From Photobacterium toruni (GTDB lineage: Bacteria > Pseudomonadota > Gammaproteobacteria > Enterobacterales > Vibrionaceae), in assembly GCF_024529955.1 (NCBI RefSeq), contig NZ_AP024854.1, positions 868,001 to 932,000 on the forward strand: a stretch of 64,000 nucleotides of DNA. The letters are read 5' to 3'. The stretch's first letter is position 1; every line of letters starts with the position of its first letter. The notes under the pieces are model-generated. The model searched no databases. It saw nothing but the letters and a program-made list of their open reading frames with translations, and was not told the DNA's origin. Position numbers and translations under genes: made by a program. Positions 1-11,378 of the stretch are shown here, one piece after another.

Positions 1-1054
1 CTTCAAATGCTTTTCCTAATGCATGCTCTTCAGTTATACCTGTAAATGCAGTTGCAAAAATAATAACGGTTAAACCAATTAATCCAACCGCAGCTAAGTG
101 CATTGCTAAACCAACAATCAGCCAAACGGCAATAATGCCTTGTACGATAAATTTAGCGTAATCAAGGTTAGTACGACGTTTGCGTTCTTCGTTATCTAAA
201 TCAACCAAAATGGTACGAACATTTTCAGGTAATTTCGCACCGTAACCACAGATTTTGAATTTCTCAATTAATACACAAGTACACAGGCCACAAATTAAAA
301 CAGGAATTGATACCGGAGACATACGAATAATAAATTCACCGAATTGCCACCCTGCTTGATCGGCAATGATGAGGTTTTGTGGTTCACCAACCATCGTCAT
401 TACGCCACCTAATGCTGTACCTACACCAGCATGCATTAATAAGCTGCGTAGAAATGCTCGGTAGTTTTCTAGATCATCACGACTAAGTTCTTGAACGTGA
501 TCATCATCAGTATGGTCGTGATTAGCGGTAGAATCTTGTCCTGAAGCGACTTTATGATAAATACTGTAGAAGCCAACAGTTACGCTAATAACCACGGCTA
601 TAACAGTTAGCGCATCAAGAAACGCAGATAAAAAAGCTGCCATGATACAAAAAGCCAACGAAAGTAAAATTTTCGATTTAATGCTTATTAATATTTTCGT
701 AAAAATAAATAGCAGCAGTTGCTTCATAAAGTAGATACCAGCAACCATAAATACGAGCAGTAATAATACTTCAATATTTGCTACAAGCTCGTGTTTTACT
801 TGTTCTGCACTGGTCATGCCAATAGCGACAGCTTCAATGGCAAGTAAACCACCAGGCTGAAGTGGGTAACATTTTAGTGCCATTGCAAGGGTGAAAATAA
901 ATTCTACGACCAGTAACCAACCAGCGACAAAAGGGTTAACGAGAAAGAAAACCAGTGGGTTAATGATAAGAAAAGAAATAATTGCAATCTTGTACCAGTC
1001 AGGTGCCTTACCTAAAAAATTTTTTACGAAGGCATTCCCTAGCGATATAGCCAT
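1..1054 (-). CDS. nhaB: Na+/H+ antiporter NhaB (3' end cut by window edge)
   Basis: NhaB exchanges cytoplasmic Na+ for external protons at the inner membrane. The reverse strand reads from an ATG at 1052-1054 without a stop to position 1, giving about 351 of the roughly 510 residues usual for the family, so the C-terminus lies outside the window. The start reads [13 protein letters not shown] and is followed by many long hydrophobic segments. The last visible stretch, [12 protein letters not shown], is a typical NhaB segment. The gene is divergent from fadR, the arrangement known in enterobacteria and vibrios. Family assignment is by recalled sequence similarity and is firm. Confidence 0.93.
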   Translation of the reverse strand, partial: MAISLGNAFVKNFLGKAPDWYKIAIISFLIINPLVFFLVNPFVAGWLLVVEFIFTLAMALKCYPLQPGGLLAIEAVAIGMTSAEQVKHELVANIEVLLLLVFMVAGIYFMKQLLLFIFTKILISIKSKILLSLAFCIMAAFLSAFLDALTVIAVVISVTVGFYSIYHKVASGQDSTANHDHTDDDHVQELSRDDLENYRAFLRSLLMHAGVGTALGGVMTMVGEPQNLIIADQAGWQFGEFIIRMSPVSIPVLICGLCTCVLIEKFKICGYGAKLPENVRTILVDLDNEERKRRTNLDYAKFIVQGIIAVWLIVGLAMHLAAVGLIGLTVIIFATAFTGITEEHALGKAFE

Positions 1055-1576
1055 GTTTGAATCTCTTATTATTAGTGCAAATTTAAAGGTACGAAATAGT
1101 ACGAATGTCGCCCGCAAGCACTAATCAGCTGATAATTAAAAGCACCATGCTAAAAATAATCAGGAGTGATGAGTTCTTTAAGATAAACACCATAAATAAC
1201 AGATGATGATATTTAACTTAAAGCAGGCAGCAGCGTTCATTTGCTCCCAGTTTGTTGTTAATGATAACTTTACCGATTGAATTGGATTAGTCAATCACAG
1301 ACACGAATATGTAAAATTATCATGACATTTTCATCACAAACTGAGGGTGATACCTAAGACATAAGGGATATAATATACAGAAGATTAAAGGCAAAATATC
1401 GCTAGTGGATAAAATAATGTAACGAATACGAATTTTAGTTGTATGGCTGGTTTATTTTTGTACATATATATCAGCCGAATGTTAGGTATGCGTACTAGAT
1501 TTCAGCTATTGAACAACTAGTGGTATGATGAGTGTTAATAAATAATATAAGCAAGAAGCGAATTGGATTGAACTAG
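1055..1576. promoter_or_regulatory. nhaB-fadR divergent intergenic region
   Basis: These 522 bases hold no convincing gene. They must contain the promoters for nhaB (leftward) and fadR (rightward). A TATGAT hexamer at about 1523-1528 could be a fadR -10 element, but I see no good -35 at the right distance. I find no clear FadR, CRP or Fur consensus site here. Confidence 0.4.
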
Positions 1577-2428
1577 ATGGTTATTAAGGCTGATAGCCCA
1601 GCGACGTTTGCTGAGAAATACATTATTGAAAGTATCTGGAATAATCATTTTCCTCAGGGCTCTATTCTTCCTGCGGAACGTGAACTTTCAGAGCTAATTG
1701 GCGTGACAAGAACAACGTTACGTGAAGTCTTACAGCGTTTGGCTCGAGATGGCTGGCTAACGATTAAACATGGTAAACCTACTCGTGTAAATAATTACAT
1801 GGAGACGTCTGGTTTAAGCATTTTAGATACGTTAATTACATTAGATGGACAGGATGTTCAACGAGTATTGGCTGATTTATTGGCTGCTCGAACGGATATC
1901 AGTAGTGTTTTTATGCGCTATGCTGTCAAAGGCAATCCAGAAAACTCAAGCGAGTTAATTCAACATGTTATTGAATCATGTCAACGATTATTAGCTTCCG
2001 AGAGTTTTGCTGAGTTTATTGAAAATAGTGATGATCGATTAGATTTACTGCAAGAAGTAAAAAAAATCGTAGATAAATACGGTAAAAATGATCCTCAGTT
2101 ATGTGAGGAAATTTGTCGTGCACGCGCTTTTAATTATTATGATTACCGTTTATTTCAAGGAATGGCAGGAAAATCAGGTAATACGCTTTATGTGCTGACA
2201 ATTAATGGATTACGTAAAATTTATACCCGCGTTGGTGGTTATTACTTTATGAACCCAGAAGCATGTCAATTAGCTCTTGATTTCTATGGTGATTTACAAG
2301 GATATTGTGATAATCATCAACCAGAGTTAGTGGCTGATCGTATAAAAAAATATGGCCGAGAAAGTGGCGCTATTTGGTATACCCATCGCGTTAAGATTTC
2401 TAAATATTTGTACGAAGAAGAACAGTAA
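1577..2428 (+). CDS. fadR: Fatty acid metabolism regulator FadR (Vibrio-type, long form)
   Basis: FadR is a GntR-family DNA-binding protein that represses fatty acid degradation genes and activates unsaturated fatty acid synthesis. Long-chain acyl-CoA releases it from DNA. The winged helix-turn-helix occupies about residues 10-72 ([21 protein letters not shown]). The rest is the helical acyl-CoA-binding domain. At 283 residues it is about 44 longer than the enterobacterial protein, and the extra block falls near residues 138-177. This matches the insertion known in Vibrio cholerae FadR, reported to create a second acyl-CoA site. A candidate target operator lies before fadH in this window. A strong terminator follows the gene. 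Confidence 0.96.
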   Translation: MVIKADSPATFAEKYIIESIWNNHFPQGSILPAERELSELIGVTRTTLREVLQRLARDGWLTIKHGKPTRVNNYMETSGLSILDTLITLDGQDVQRVLADLLAARTDISSVFMRYAVKGNPENSSELIQHVIESCQRLLASESFAEFIENSDDRLDLLQEVKKIVDKYGKNDPQLCEEICRARAFNYYDYRLFQGMAGKSGNTLYVLTINGLRKIYTRVGGYYFMNPEACQLALDFYGDLQGYCDNHQPELVADRIKKYGRESGAIWYTHRVKISKYLYEEEQ

Positions 2429-2452
2429 TATTGGTCGTTCTTACTGATAATT

Positions 2453-2493
2453 AAAACGGGGAGTCAGCATTATGCCGACTCCCCGTTTGTTTT
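2453..2493. terminator. Bidirectional terminator between fadR and ycgB
   Basis: A long stem pairs AAACGGGGAGTC with GACTCCCCGTTT around an inner GC/GC pair and a short loop. T-rich runs lie on both sides. It sits between the convergent fadR and ycgB stops and can serve both strands. Confidence 0.88.
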
Positions 2494-2515
2494 ATGTGGC
2501 TGTTATTTAATATGA

Positions 2516-4045
2516 TTAAATATCAGTATTGTATTGAGTGCTGGCAGGACAGGTAGCAATAATCTTGCCTCGGCCATCAGGTAATTCTTCTTCAAGGGTA
2601 ACTTTAAAGCCCCATAATCGATGTAAATGTTTAATAACTTCAGTATGGCTCTCTGCGAGAGGAATACGGTTATGAGGAATATAACGTAATGTCAGTGAGC
2701 GATCGCCACGTAAATCGACATTCCATATTTGTAAATTAGGCTCATTATTACTGAGATTATATTGTGATGATAATTTCTCTCGAATAGCGCGATAGCCTTC
2801 TTCGTTATGGATTGCGCTAACCTCTACATAGTTATGACGATCATCATCATTGACCGCAAACAATTTAAAATCACGCATTAATTTCGGTGATAAAAACTGA
2901 CTAATAAAACTCTCATCTTTAAAATTTTCCATTGCAAAATGCAAAGTATCTAACCAGTTTGAACCTGCGATATCTGGGAACCAATATTTATCTTCATCAG
3001 TTGGGTGCTCACAAATTCGGCGAATATCTTGGAACATTGCAAACCCTAATGCGTAAGGGTTAATGCCATTGTAATACGGGCTATTATATTCAGGTTGTGC
3101 AACTACATTAGTATGACTATGTAGAAACTCCATAATGAAGCGATCAGTAACTAATCCCTCATCATACAGGTGATTTAAAATCGAATAATGCCAAAAAGTT
3201 GCCCAGCCTTCATTCATGACCTGAGTCTGTTTTTGTGGGTAAAAATATTGGCTAACCTTACGTACTATGCGCACTAATTCGCGTTGCCATGGTTCAAGTA
3301 AAGGGGCATGTTTTTCAAAGAAATAAAGAATATTTTCTTGCGGATCTGTAGGAAAACGTTCCTCTTCAATAGCTGTTTCTTTTGTCTGATGTTGGGGAAT
3401 GGTTCGCCATAGAGAATTCACTTGAGATTGCAGGTAATCTTCACGTGCTTTTTGGCGTGCCGTCTCTTCGACTAAAGAGATTTTTTGAGGACGTTTATAG
3501 CGGTCAACACCATAATTCATTAACGCATGACAGGAGTCGAGTAGCTTTTCTACGTCATCAACGCCATATTTTTCTTCACACTCAGTAATATATTTACGGG
3601 CAAATAAAAGATAATCAATAATTGAACTGGCATCAGTCCATGTTTTAAAGAGGTAATTACCTTTAAAGAATGAGTTGTGACCATAACAGGCATGTGCCAT
3701 TACTAAGGCTTGCATGGTTATGGTATTTTCTTCCATTAAATAAGAGATACAAGGATCGGAGTTAATAACAATTTCATAAGCCAATCCCATTTGGCCATGT
3801 TTGTAACCTCGCTCTGTTTCAATAAAGCGTTTACCAAATGACCAGTGGTGGTAGTTGATCGGCATACCGATACTGGAATAGGCATCCATCATTTGTTCAG
3901 CAGTGATAACTTCAATTTGATTTGGGTAAGTATCAAGACGATAGTGTGCAGCCACACGTTTGATTTCAACGTGATATTGTTCAAGCAAATCAAAAGTCCA
4001 ATCTGGTCCATCACTGAGTGGTTTTGTTGTTGTCATTATTGCCAT
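2516..4045 (-). CDS. ycgB: SpoVR-family protein YcgB
   Basis: This 509-residue protein belongs to the SpoVR/YcgB family, which is widely kept but of unsettled biochemical role. In enterobacteria ycgB belongs to the stationary-phase and starvation response together with the yeaG kinase. Diagnostic segments include LSDGPDWTFDLLEQY near the N-terminus, MNEGWATFWHY in the middle, and IWNVDLRGDRSLTLRY near the C-terminus. The ATG at 4045 is preferred over the GTG at 4048 because GGGGAG lies eight bases before it. It is the last gene of a prkA-yeaH-ycgB run, 107 bases after yeaH, so the three are probably co-transcribed. Confidence 0.92.
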   Translation of the reverse strand: MAIMTTTKPLSDGPDWTFDLLEQYHVEIKRVAAHYRLDTYPNQIEVITAEQMMDAYSSIGMPINYHHWSFGKRFIETERGYKHGQMGLAYEIVINSDPCISYLMEENTITMQALVMAHACYGHNSFFKGNYLFKTWTDASSIIDYLLFARKYITECEEKYGVDDVEKLLDSCHALMNYGVDRYKRPQKISLVEETARQKAREDYLQSQVNSLWRTIPQHQTKETAIEEERFPTDPQENILYFFEKHAPLLEPWQRELVRIVRKVSQYFYPQKQTQVMNEGWATFWHYSILNHLYDEGLVTDRFIMEFLHSHTNVVAQPEYNSPYYNGINPYALGFAMFQDIRRICEHPTDEDKYWFPDIAGSNWLDTLHFAMENFKDESFISQFLSPKLMRDFKLFAVNDDDRHNYVEVSAIHNEEGYRAIREKLSSQYNLSNNEPNLQIWNVDLRGDRSLTLRYIPHNRIPLAESHTEVIKHLHRLWGFKVTLEEELPDGRGKIIATCPASTQYNTDI

Positions 4046-4152
4046 CACTCAATCTCCCCATGTTTGTCTACTTGTAACTGATAAGTTGGTATAAATCGGC
4101 ACAAGGTTTATGGCTGTGCCGATTGTATTTAATATCATGAAGTGGTGTTAAT

Positions 4153-5424
4153 TTAACTGACTTGTTTTTTAAATAATTCCCTAAACACGGGGAAGATATC
4201 TTCAACAGTTTTAATATTTTGCATCGCAAAATTTTCATGACTGCTATGTAACGCTTCATACTCTCGCCATAATGTTTGGTGTGCTCGACGAGTGATTTCT
4301 ATGTATGAGTAATAACGTGTTACTGGAAGTATATGTTTATCAAGCAATTCACGACAGCCCGGGGAGTCATCAGCCCAATTATCACCATCCGATGCTTGTG
4401 CCGCATAAATATTCCACTCTTCAGGACGATAGCGTTGCTTAACAATGTCATGCATCATTTTCAATGCACTTGAAACTATTGTGCCACCGGTTTCTTGAGA
4501 GTAGAAAAACTCATGCTCATCGACTTCTTTTGCTTGAGTGTGGTGGCGAATAAATACCACCTCAACATTTTTATAAGTGCGGTTTAAAAATAAATACAGC
4601 AATATATAAAACCGCTTAGCGATGTCTTTTGTTGCTTGATCCATAGAGCCGGATACGTCCATTAAGCAAAACATAACCGCTTGGCTCGATGGTTGTGGGC
4701 GACGTTCATAGTTCTTATAGCGTAAATCAAAGGTATCAATAAATGGTGTACGGTTAATCTTTTTCCGTAGATCATCAATTTCTTGTTTGATGCGTTCTTC
4801 TTCAAATGGTTGAGCCGGTTCAGTGGTGAATAATAGCTCTAGTGCTTGCTCTAATTCTCGTACTTTACGGCGTTTACCCGCAGTCATTGCTGTTCGTCTT
4901 GCGAGTGAGTTTTGTAATGATTTTACGATAGCTATATTTGATGGTACACCTTGTGATTTATACCCAGCACGAAACGTTTTCCATTCTACAAGTTGATTAA
5001 TCGCATTTTTTTCTAAGTTAGGTAATTCTAAATCTTCAAATAACAAATCAAGGTATTCATCTTTTGAAATTTGGAAGACAAAATCATCTTGGCCATCACC
5101 ATCAGGGCTTGCTTGGCCTTCTCCTGCACCGCCTTGACCGCCACCACCCGGTGGACGTTCAATGCGATCGCCAGGACTAAATTGATCATTACCTGGGTGG
5201 ACAACCTCCCGTTGCCCCCCTTTTCCTTGATGAAATATTGGTTCGCTAATGTCGCGAGAGGGGATGGTTATATCCTCACCACTATCGACATCAGTAATCG
5301 AACGTTTATTTACTGCATCAGCAATAGACTCTTTGATTCGCTGTTTATGACGACGTAAAAAACGTTGGCGATTGACGGTGCTCTTATTTTTACCATTGAG
5401 CCTTCGATCAATAAAATGTGCCAT
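4153..5424 (-). CDS. yeaH: YeaH/YhbH family (UPF0229) VWA-type protein
   Basis: This 423-residue protein is the usual partner of the PrkA kinase. Its biochemical role is not established. It has a basic N-terminus ([12 protein letters not shown]), a Gly-rich linker around residues 92-104, and a C-terminal von Willebrand A-like domain with the metal-site motif DVSGS at about 256-260. The start at 5424 is chosen over an upstream codon because it matches the family N-terminus and GAGGGGGG lies just before it. The gene begins 25 bases after the prkA stop. Bacillus YhbH and E. coli YeaH share this pairing. Confidence 0.93.
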   Translation of the reverse strand: MAHFIDRRLNGKNKSTVNRQRFLRRHKQRIKESIADAVNKRSITDVDSGEDITIPSRDISEPIFHQGKGGQREVVHPGNDQFSPGDRIERPPGGGGQGGAGEGQASPDGDGQDDFVFQISKDEYLDLLFEDLELPNLEKNAINQLVEWKTFRAGYKSQGVPSNIAIVKSLQNSLARRTAMTAGKRRKVRELEQALELLFTTEPAQPFEEERIKQEIDDLRKKINRTPFIDTFDLRYKNYERRPQPSSQAVMFCLMDVSGSMDQATKDIAKRFYILLYLFLNRTYKNVEVVFIRHHTQAKEVDEHEFFYSQETGGTIVSSALKMMHDIVKQRYRPEEWNIYAAQASDGDNWADDSPGCRELLDKHILPVTRYYSYIEITRRAHQTLWREYEALHSSHENFAMQNIKTVEDIFPVFRELFKKQVS

Positions 5425-5449
5425 AGCTTCCCCCCTCGTTGTCAGTTGG

Positions 5450-7384
5450 TTACGACGACTTACGCACACGTAAGTACCATTCAGACAATAAACGAACTTG
5501 TTTACGGGTATAGCCTTTTTCCATCATTCGAGCGACAAAATCATCATGCTTTTTCTGCTCATCTGTTGAGGTTTTTGCATTAAAGGAAATAACCGGTAAC
5601 AGCTCTTCTGTATTAGAGAACATTTTTTTCTCAATTACAGTGCGTAATTTTTCGTAACTAGTCCAATTTGGGTTTTTCCCAGCATTATTAGCACGGGCTC
5701 GAAGGACAAAATTAACGATTTCATTACGGAAGTCTTTGGGATTACTGATACCTGCTGGTTTCTCAATTTTTTCCAGCTCATTATTGAGAGCTGAACGGTC
5801 AAAGAGTTGACCAGTATCAGGATCGCGATACTCTTGATCTTGAATCCAAAAGTCAGCATAACTAACATAACGGTCAAAGATGTTTTGGCCATATTCTGAA
5901 TAAGATTCAAGATAGGCGGTTTGAATTTCTTTACCAATAAACTCAACATACTTTGGTGTTAAGAAGCCTTTGAGGTGCTCAAGATATTTTTCAGCGACAT
6001 CTTGCGGGAACTGTTCACGTTCAATTTGTTGTTCAAGCACATAGAATAGATGAACGGGGTTCGCAGCCACTTCAGCATGATCAAAGTTAAACACGCGTGA
6101 TAAAATCTTAAAGGCGAAACGGGTTGATAATCCATTCATGCCTTCATCAACGCCCGCATAGTCACGGTACTCTTGATATGATTTTGCTTTTGGATCGGTA
6201 TCTTTGAGTGTTTCACCGTCATAAACCCGCATTTTTGAATAGACACTTGAGTTTTCAGGTTCTTTTAGACGAGATAACACTGTGAAACGTGCCAGAATTT
6301 CAAGGGTACTCGGTGAGCAAGGTGCAGAAGATAGCTCACTGTTTTGTAATAGTTTTTCGTAAATACGCATTTCTTCAGAGACACGTAAACAGTAAGGAAC
6401 TTTTACAATATAAACTCGATCGAGGAAGGCTTCGTTAGTTTTATTATTACGGAATGTTTGCCACTCTGATTCGTTTGAGTGCGCTAAAATCATGCCATCA
6501 AAAGGCAATGCTGATAGACCTTCAGTACCGTTATAGTTACCTTCTTGAGTTGCTGTTAATAATGGATGTAGCACTTTTAACGGTGCTTTAAACATCTCAA
6601 CAAACTCCATCAAGCCTTGGTTTGCTTTACATAAGGCGCCCGAATAACTGTATGCATCAGGATCATCTTGTGAAAAATGCTCAAGTTGGCGAATATCAAC
6701 TTTACCGACCAGTGATGAAATATCTTGGTTATTTTCATCTCCTGGTTCTGTTTTTGCGATACCGACTTGATCAAGAATAGATGGACGAACTTTTATCACT
6801 TTAAATTGAGTGATATCGCCACCAAATTCATGTAGTCGTTTGGCCGCCCATGGCGACATAATGCTATTGAGGTAGCGACCAGGAATACCATATTCATCTT
6901 TAAGTAATCCGCCATCTTCTTGTTTATCAAACAAACAGAAAGGATGGTCATTAACAGGACTACGCTCACCATTAGCAGTAAGAATATAAATAGGTACTTT
7001 TTGCATTAAACTTTTAAGTTTCTCAGCTAATGATGATTTACCACCACCAACAGGACCTAATAAATACAGGATCTGTTTACGTTCTTCAAGCCCTTGTGCC
7101 GCATGCTTTAAGTAAGACACAATTTGCTCAATGGCTTCTTCCATGCCATAAAAATCTTTAAAGGTGTCATAACGTGATATTACGCGGTTTGAAAATAAGC
7201 GACTAAGATGTGGATCTTGTGCGGTATCTATCATTTCTGGCTCGCCAATAGCCATTAGAAGCCGCTCTGCTGCATTGACGTAAGAACTACGATCGTCTTT
7301 ACAGATATCAAGGAATTCTTGTAATGAAAGCTCTTCGTCTTTAGCTTCTTCATAGCGCTGACGATAGTGGTCAAAAATACTCAT
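5450..7384 (-). CDS. prkA: PrkA-type serine protein kinase / AAA+ protein
   Basis: PrkA (YeaG in E. coli) is an AAA+ protein reported to have serine/threonine kinase activity, acting in starvation and stationary-phase adaptation. The length, 644 residues, equals that of E. coli YeaG. The Walker A motif GPVGGGKSS is at residues 110-118 inside an N-terminal AAA domain, followed by the PrkA C-terminal domain. A strong ribosome-binding site (GGGGG) lies seven bases before the ATG. It leads the run with yeaH and ycgB. In E. coli the yeaGH promoter uses sigma-54; I looked for a sigma-54 element upstream and saw none. Confidence 0.96.
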   Translation of the reverse strand: MSIFDHYRQRYEEAKDEELSLQEFLDICKDDRSSYVNAAERLLMAIGEPEMIDTAQDPHLSRLFSNRVISRYDTFKDFYGMEEAIEQIVSYLKHAAQGLEERKQILYLLGPVGGGKSSLAEKLKSLMQKVPIYILTANGERSPVNDHPFCLFDKQEDGGLLKDEYGIPGRYLNSIMSPWAAKRLHEFGGDITQFKVIKVRPSILDQVGIAKTEPGDENNQDISSLVGKVDIRQLEHFSQDDPDAYSYSGALCKANQGLMEFVEMFKAPLKVLHPLLTATQEGNYNGTEGLSALPFDGMILAHSNESEWQTFRNNKTNEAFLDRVYIVKVPYCLRVSEEMRIYEKLLQNSELSSAPCSPSTLEILARFTVLSRLKEPENSSVYSKMRVYDGETLKDTDPKAKSYQEYRDYAGVDEGMNGLSTRFAFKILSRVFNFDHAEVAANPVHLFYVLEQQIEREQFPQDVAEKYLEHLKGFLTPKYVEFIGKEIQTAYLESYSEYGQNIFDRYVSYADFWIQDQEYRDPDTGQLFDRSALNNELEKIEKPAGISNPKDFRNEIVNFVLRARANNAGKNPNWTSYEKLRTVIEKKMFSNTEELLPVISFNAKTSTDEQKKHDDFVARMMEKGYTRKQVRLLSEWYLRVRKSS

Positions 7385-7942
7385 AGTATGCCCCCTGAAT
7401 CGTTCTTATATTTAAGAGTAATTAATGAAAAACAGAGTGTTTTTGCATTGCTCACTTATTTAAGCCTAGTCTGAACTTGTCACTTTGTATTGCAGAATTA
7501 TGGGTTGGTAAATAAATTTCTTCAAAAGGAATAGGATAAATTTGCTGATTAAATAACCTATATTAACTACTATCCTTTAATCTAAAGGGTTTCGCAAGCT
7601 AATTTGTTACAAAGTTATTGTAATGATGTTGTTTTTTGGTGGTTGTGAGTGATAATTTAGTCAATTGGGCTTAAATGCTAAAAATATAGATTGTAGTAGT
7701 CTTTATTACTGATTAATGGGCTTATTTCGTCGTAAATGTTTTTGTTTTTAATTTGAAAATAGTTTTATTGTGTTTTTTTGTTATTAAGTGATTTTTCACT
7801 ATGTCTTAATATCAAGAGTGAATAACAAATAGTAAGAATTTAAGCTAGTGAACGTATTTTTTAATACAAAAAACTAACGGCTGATTTAATCTTAATATGT
7901 AAGAGTTCATATTGTTGTTTAAAGAGTATGGAGCAAAATATT
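7385..7942. promoter_or_regulatory. prkA-VOC divergent intergenic region
   Basis: This AT-rich stretch carries no supported gene. It holds the leftward promoter for the prkA set and the rightward promoter for the VOC gene. An AAAAAC/GTTTTT dyad lies near 7423-7440, about 45 bases before the prkA start. I could not identify an operator family for it. Confidence 0.35.
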
Positions 7943-8323
7943 ATGTCTATTTGTCGTGTTGATACGGTATCCATTCCCGTCACGGATCAAAATCAAGCTC
8001 TACAATTTTATCGTGATGTATTAGGTTTTGAAGTGATTAGGGATCATGCTGAGAGTCAACAGGCTCGATGGGTACAGCTTGTACCAAAAGGTGCAGAAAC
8101 AACGATCAGCTTAGTAAAACCTTTTGCTGGAATGGAAGCGGGAGGTGTACAAGGATTAGTTGTTCAAACACATGATATTCAATCTACATATCAAGAGCTT
8201 AGTAGCCGTGGCGTCGCATTGTCTGAAATTATTACTATGATGGAAGGACGGTTTGCAACTTTTAATGATCCTGATGGTAATGGCTGGGTATTGATTGAGT
8301 CAAGTGGCACTATGTTGGCATAA
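7943..8323 (+). CDS. VOC (glyoxalase/bleomycin-resistance fold) family protein
   Basis: This small single-domain protein (126 residues) has the vicinal oxygen chelate fold. The N-terminal half shows the classic start (VSIPVTDQNQALQFYRDVLGF) and the C-terminal half ends with FNDPDGNGWVLIE. Such proteins are typically metal-dependent lyases, isomerases or drug-binding proteins. The substrate cannot be told from sequence. The ATG at 7943 is preferred to one at 7928 because GGAG sits nine bases before it. It stands alone, convergent with yeaD. A perfect 13-bp hairpin follows the stop codon. Confidence 0.85.
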   Translation: MSICRVDTVSIPVTDQNQALQFYRDVLGFEVIRDHAESQQARWVQLVPKGAETTISLVKPFAGMEAGGVQGLVVQTHDIQSTYQELSSRGVALSEIITMMEGRFATFNDPDGNGWVLIESSGTMLA

Positions 8324-8324
8324 A

Positions 8325-8356
8325 ATCACTAGTAAGATCATGGTCTTACTAGTGAT
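8325..8356. repeat. Perfect 13-bp hairpin between convergent VOC and yeaD genes
   Basis: ATCACTAGTAAGA and its exact complement flank a six-base loop directly after the VOC stop codon. No T-run follows on either strand. It is probably a shared 3'-end hairpin that terminates or protects transcripts rather than a textbook intrinsic terminator. Confidence 0.7.
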
Positions 8357-8371
8357 GACATGTGTTATTAA

Positions 8372-9247
8372 TTAGTGTTGAATAGCAATACGAGTTGATA
8401 ACGTATGTGCTTGCCCTGGCTGTAATTCAATGGTTGGAGTATGAATGGTAGATTCAACACATACCATGGTTTCAAAGCTGTTGTTTGCCATATCACCCAT
8501 GCTTATTGATAATTGTTGCCAAGGGTTCCAAATAACAGCGGCATTATTACCGTCATTGGCTACTGTAATCGTACGTTGATTACTTTGATCTTCAATCAGA
8601 ATCATTGATTGAGGATGAGTATAAACACGATCTGTTTCTGCGTTAAAGGTTAATACATCGCTACCTTGGCACTCTTTTCCTGCTTGGGTGCTATCTAAAT
8701 ATTCGCGACCCATGCCTGTAATGGAAATGTTATTGATATTTGCGATATTAAAATAAGTGTGTAGCGCACCGCCATATGACCAAGGCTGAGTGTCTGTATT
8801 CGTTGATGTTAGACTTACCTTAAGCTCGGCATTCATTTCAAATGTGATTTGATTATGAAATTTATGTGGCCAAATATCACGAGTTTCTTGATTATCTTCA
8901 AGGGTCAAAGAAACAATAACGCCATTTTCATTTTCGCGATGTTGTGATAGTGACCATTCACTGGTACGAGCAAAACCATGAGAAGGTACTGCTGCTTTAC
9001 CGAACCATGGCCAACAAACAGGAATTCCACCTCTAACCGCTTTCTTTAGATCAAATTCAGCATTTTCACTTAACCAAATAACCTCTTTTTCACCTTCAGG
9101 TTTGAACCATAATAAATGACCACCATGGAGAGATATTCCCGCTTCTACCATTGGGTGAATAATACGAATAATTTTCACACCTTGGTATTCACATACAGTA
9201 ACAGCATCAGATAATGCATTAATTGTCGAAAGTTGACGTAAATCCAT
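8372..9247 (-). CDS. yeaD: D-hexose-6-phosphate mutarotase (YeaD-type)
   Basis: This aldose-1-epimerase-superfamily protein (291 residues) interconverts the anomers of hexose 6-phosphates such as glucose 6-phosphate. Recognisable segments are ISLHGGHLLWFKP, GGIPVCWPWFG and ALHTYFNI, the last containing the likely catalytic His. It lies downstream of gapA on the same strand as in E. coli. Here a strong terminator and about 350 bases separate the two, so yeaD probably has its own promoter. Its upstream region contains a striking 12-bp inverted repeat described separately. Confidence 0.92.
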   Translation of the reverse strand: MDLRQLSTINALSDAVTVCEYQGVKIIRIIHPMVEAGISLHGGHLLWFKPEGEKEVIWLSENAEFDLKKAVRGGIPVCWPWFGKAAVPSHGFARTSEWSLSQHRENENGVIVSLTLEDNQETRDIWPHKFHNQITFEMNAELKVSLTSTNTDTQPWSYGGALHTYFNIANINNISITGMGREYLDSTQAGKECQGSDVLTFNAETDRVYTHPQSMILIEDQSNQRTITVANDGNNAAVIWNPWQQLSISMGDMANNSFETMVCVESTIHTPTIELQPGQAHTLSTRIAIQH

Positions 9248-9286
9248 CTTCTTTTCCTTAATGTTAGGTGGCGAAAGCGCCCATTA

Positions 9287-9323
9287 TTTATGATTTTGGG
9301 TATATTGAGCGCAAAATCATAAA
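9287..9323. repeat. Perfect 12-bp inverted repeat upstream of yeaD
   Basis: TTTATGATTTTG and its exact reverse complement flank a 13-base spacer, about 40 bases upstream of the yeaD start. A small GGCG/CGCC hairpin (9270-9281) follows between it and the yeaD ribosome-binding region. It could be a dimeric repressor operator or an RNA leader structure. I cannot assign a regulator. Confidence 0.75.
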
Positions 9324-9526
9324 CAATGAAAACTTATTTTTCGTTTTAAAATATCAAAGAATATTAAGATTTATTTGTTATTTTTGTAACGTATTTGATC
9401 TGAATATTTCATGTGCTATATATTAAAGGGAGTGGGGACGGTTGTTTTATAATATATAAAGTCTAAGTGAATATCATAGTGACATACTATTTTGCCGTTG
9501 AATTGATAATTGCCATATTTTAGATA

Positions 9527-9557
9527 TAAAAAAGGCGACACCCTTAAGCGTCGCCTC
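9527..9557 (-). terminator. gapA terminator
   Basis: On the reverse strand a GGCGAC/GTCGCC stem is followed by a T-run, about 40 bases after the gapA stop. It separates gapA from yeaD. Confidence 0.85.
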
Positions 9558-9597
9558 TTACTATCTGCTTTCAAAGAAAGTCAGCTAATTGCTTACA

Positions 9598-10611
<1,014 letters not shown>

Positions 10612-10833
10612 TTAATTTCTAATGAAATATAACTGGTGGTAAAATTACAGAAACCTTCGTAAAGCTGCAAGCAAAAAAATCGTTTAAATTGCTTGAGGTC
10701 AAAAAAAAGTTCGGATATTTTTACATTTTCACTACAACGACGGTAATTTGTACAAATATTGTTTAAATTAACGTCATAGTAATTATTAACTTTTAGTCAT
10801 ATTTACAAAAATCAAAACTCGTTTTCAAGTTTA

Positions 10834-10849
10834 TGTGACTTTTTGCACA
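10834..10849. promoter_or_regulatory. Candidate CRP site between gapA and msrB
   Basis: TGTGA-N6-GCACA matches nine of ten bases of the CRP half-site consensus (TGTGA-N6-TCACA). It lies about 240 bases before gapA and 80 bases before msrB. CRP control of gapA is known in enterobacteria, but which gene this site would serve here is inference. Confidence 0.45.
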
Positions 10850-10928
10850 AGAAGTATGTGCTACAGTGCCCCTAAATTGCAAATATATTTATTCGGTTTA
10901 CTTAAAACATAAGAAAAGGCAATGAAGA

Positions 10929-11318
10929 ATGAATAAAAAAGATAATGAATATTGGCGAAATAAGTTATCGACAGAGGCTTATCAAGTCTGTCGTGAGCAA
11001 GCAACAGAATCTCCATTCAGTGGAACATTGCTCCATAACCGTGAAACAGGGATCTATTCTTGTACCTGTTGTGGTCAATCTTTATTTTCTTCTACCAATA
11101 AATATGATTCTGGCTGTGGTTGGCCAAGTTTTGATGCGCCTATCACTACAACGTGTATTCGTTATCTTGATGATAATAGCCATGGAATGGTACGGACAGA
11201 GATTCGCTGTTCGCAGTGTGATAGCCATTTAGGGCATATTTTTCCTGATGGTCCGCCATCTACTGGCGAGCGATTTTGTATTAATTCAATCTCACTGCTT
11301 TTTTCTGCCAATAACTAA
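10929..11318 (+). CDS. msrB: Peptide-methionine (R)-S-oxide reductase MsrB
   Basis: MsrB reduces the R-form of methionine sulfoxide in oxidised proteins, drawing electrons from thioredoxin. The 129-residue protein carries the two zinc-binding CxxC pairs (CTCCGQ and CSQCDS), the conserved GCGWPSF segment, and the catalytic cysteine in RFCINS near the C-terminus. An AAGG motif sits nine bases before the ATG. It is divergent from gapA, an order conserved with E. coli, and seems monocistronic because a convergent lipoprotein gene follows. Confidence 0.96.
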   Translation: MNKKDNEYWRNKLSTEAYQVCREQATESPFSGTLLHNRETGIYSCTCCGQSLFSSTNKYDSGCGWPSFDAPITTTCIRYLDDNSHGMVRTEIRCSQCDSHLGHIFPDGPPSTGERFCINSISLLFSANN

Positions 11319-11378
11319 TCGCTAGTGTGAGCCCTGACTGTTTAGAAGACAGTGCTGATATTATTATTCTGTAGAGGG

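Noticed and set aside
891..1124. 77-residue plus-strand frame
   Set aside because: It lies largely antisense to the well-supported start of nhaB.
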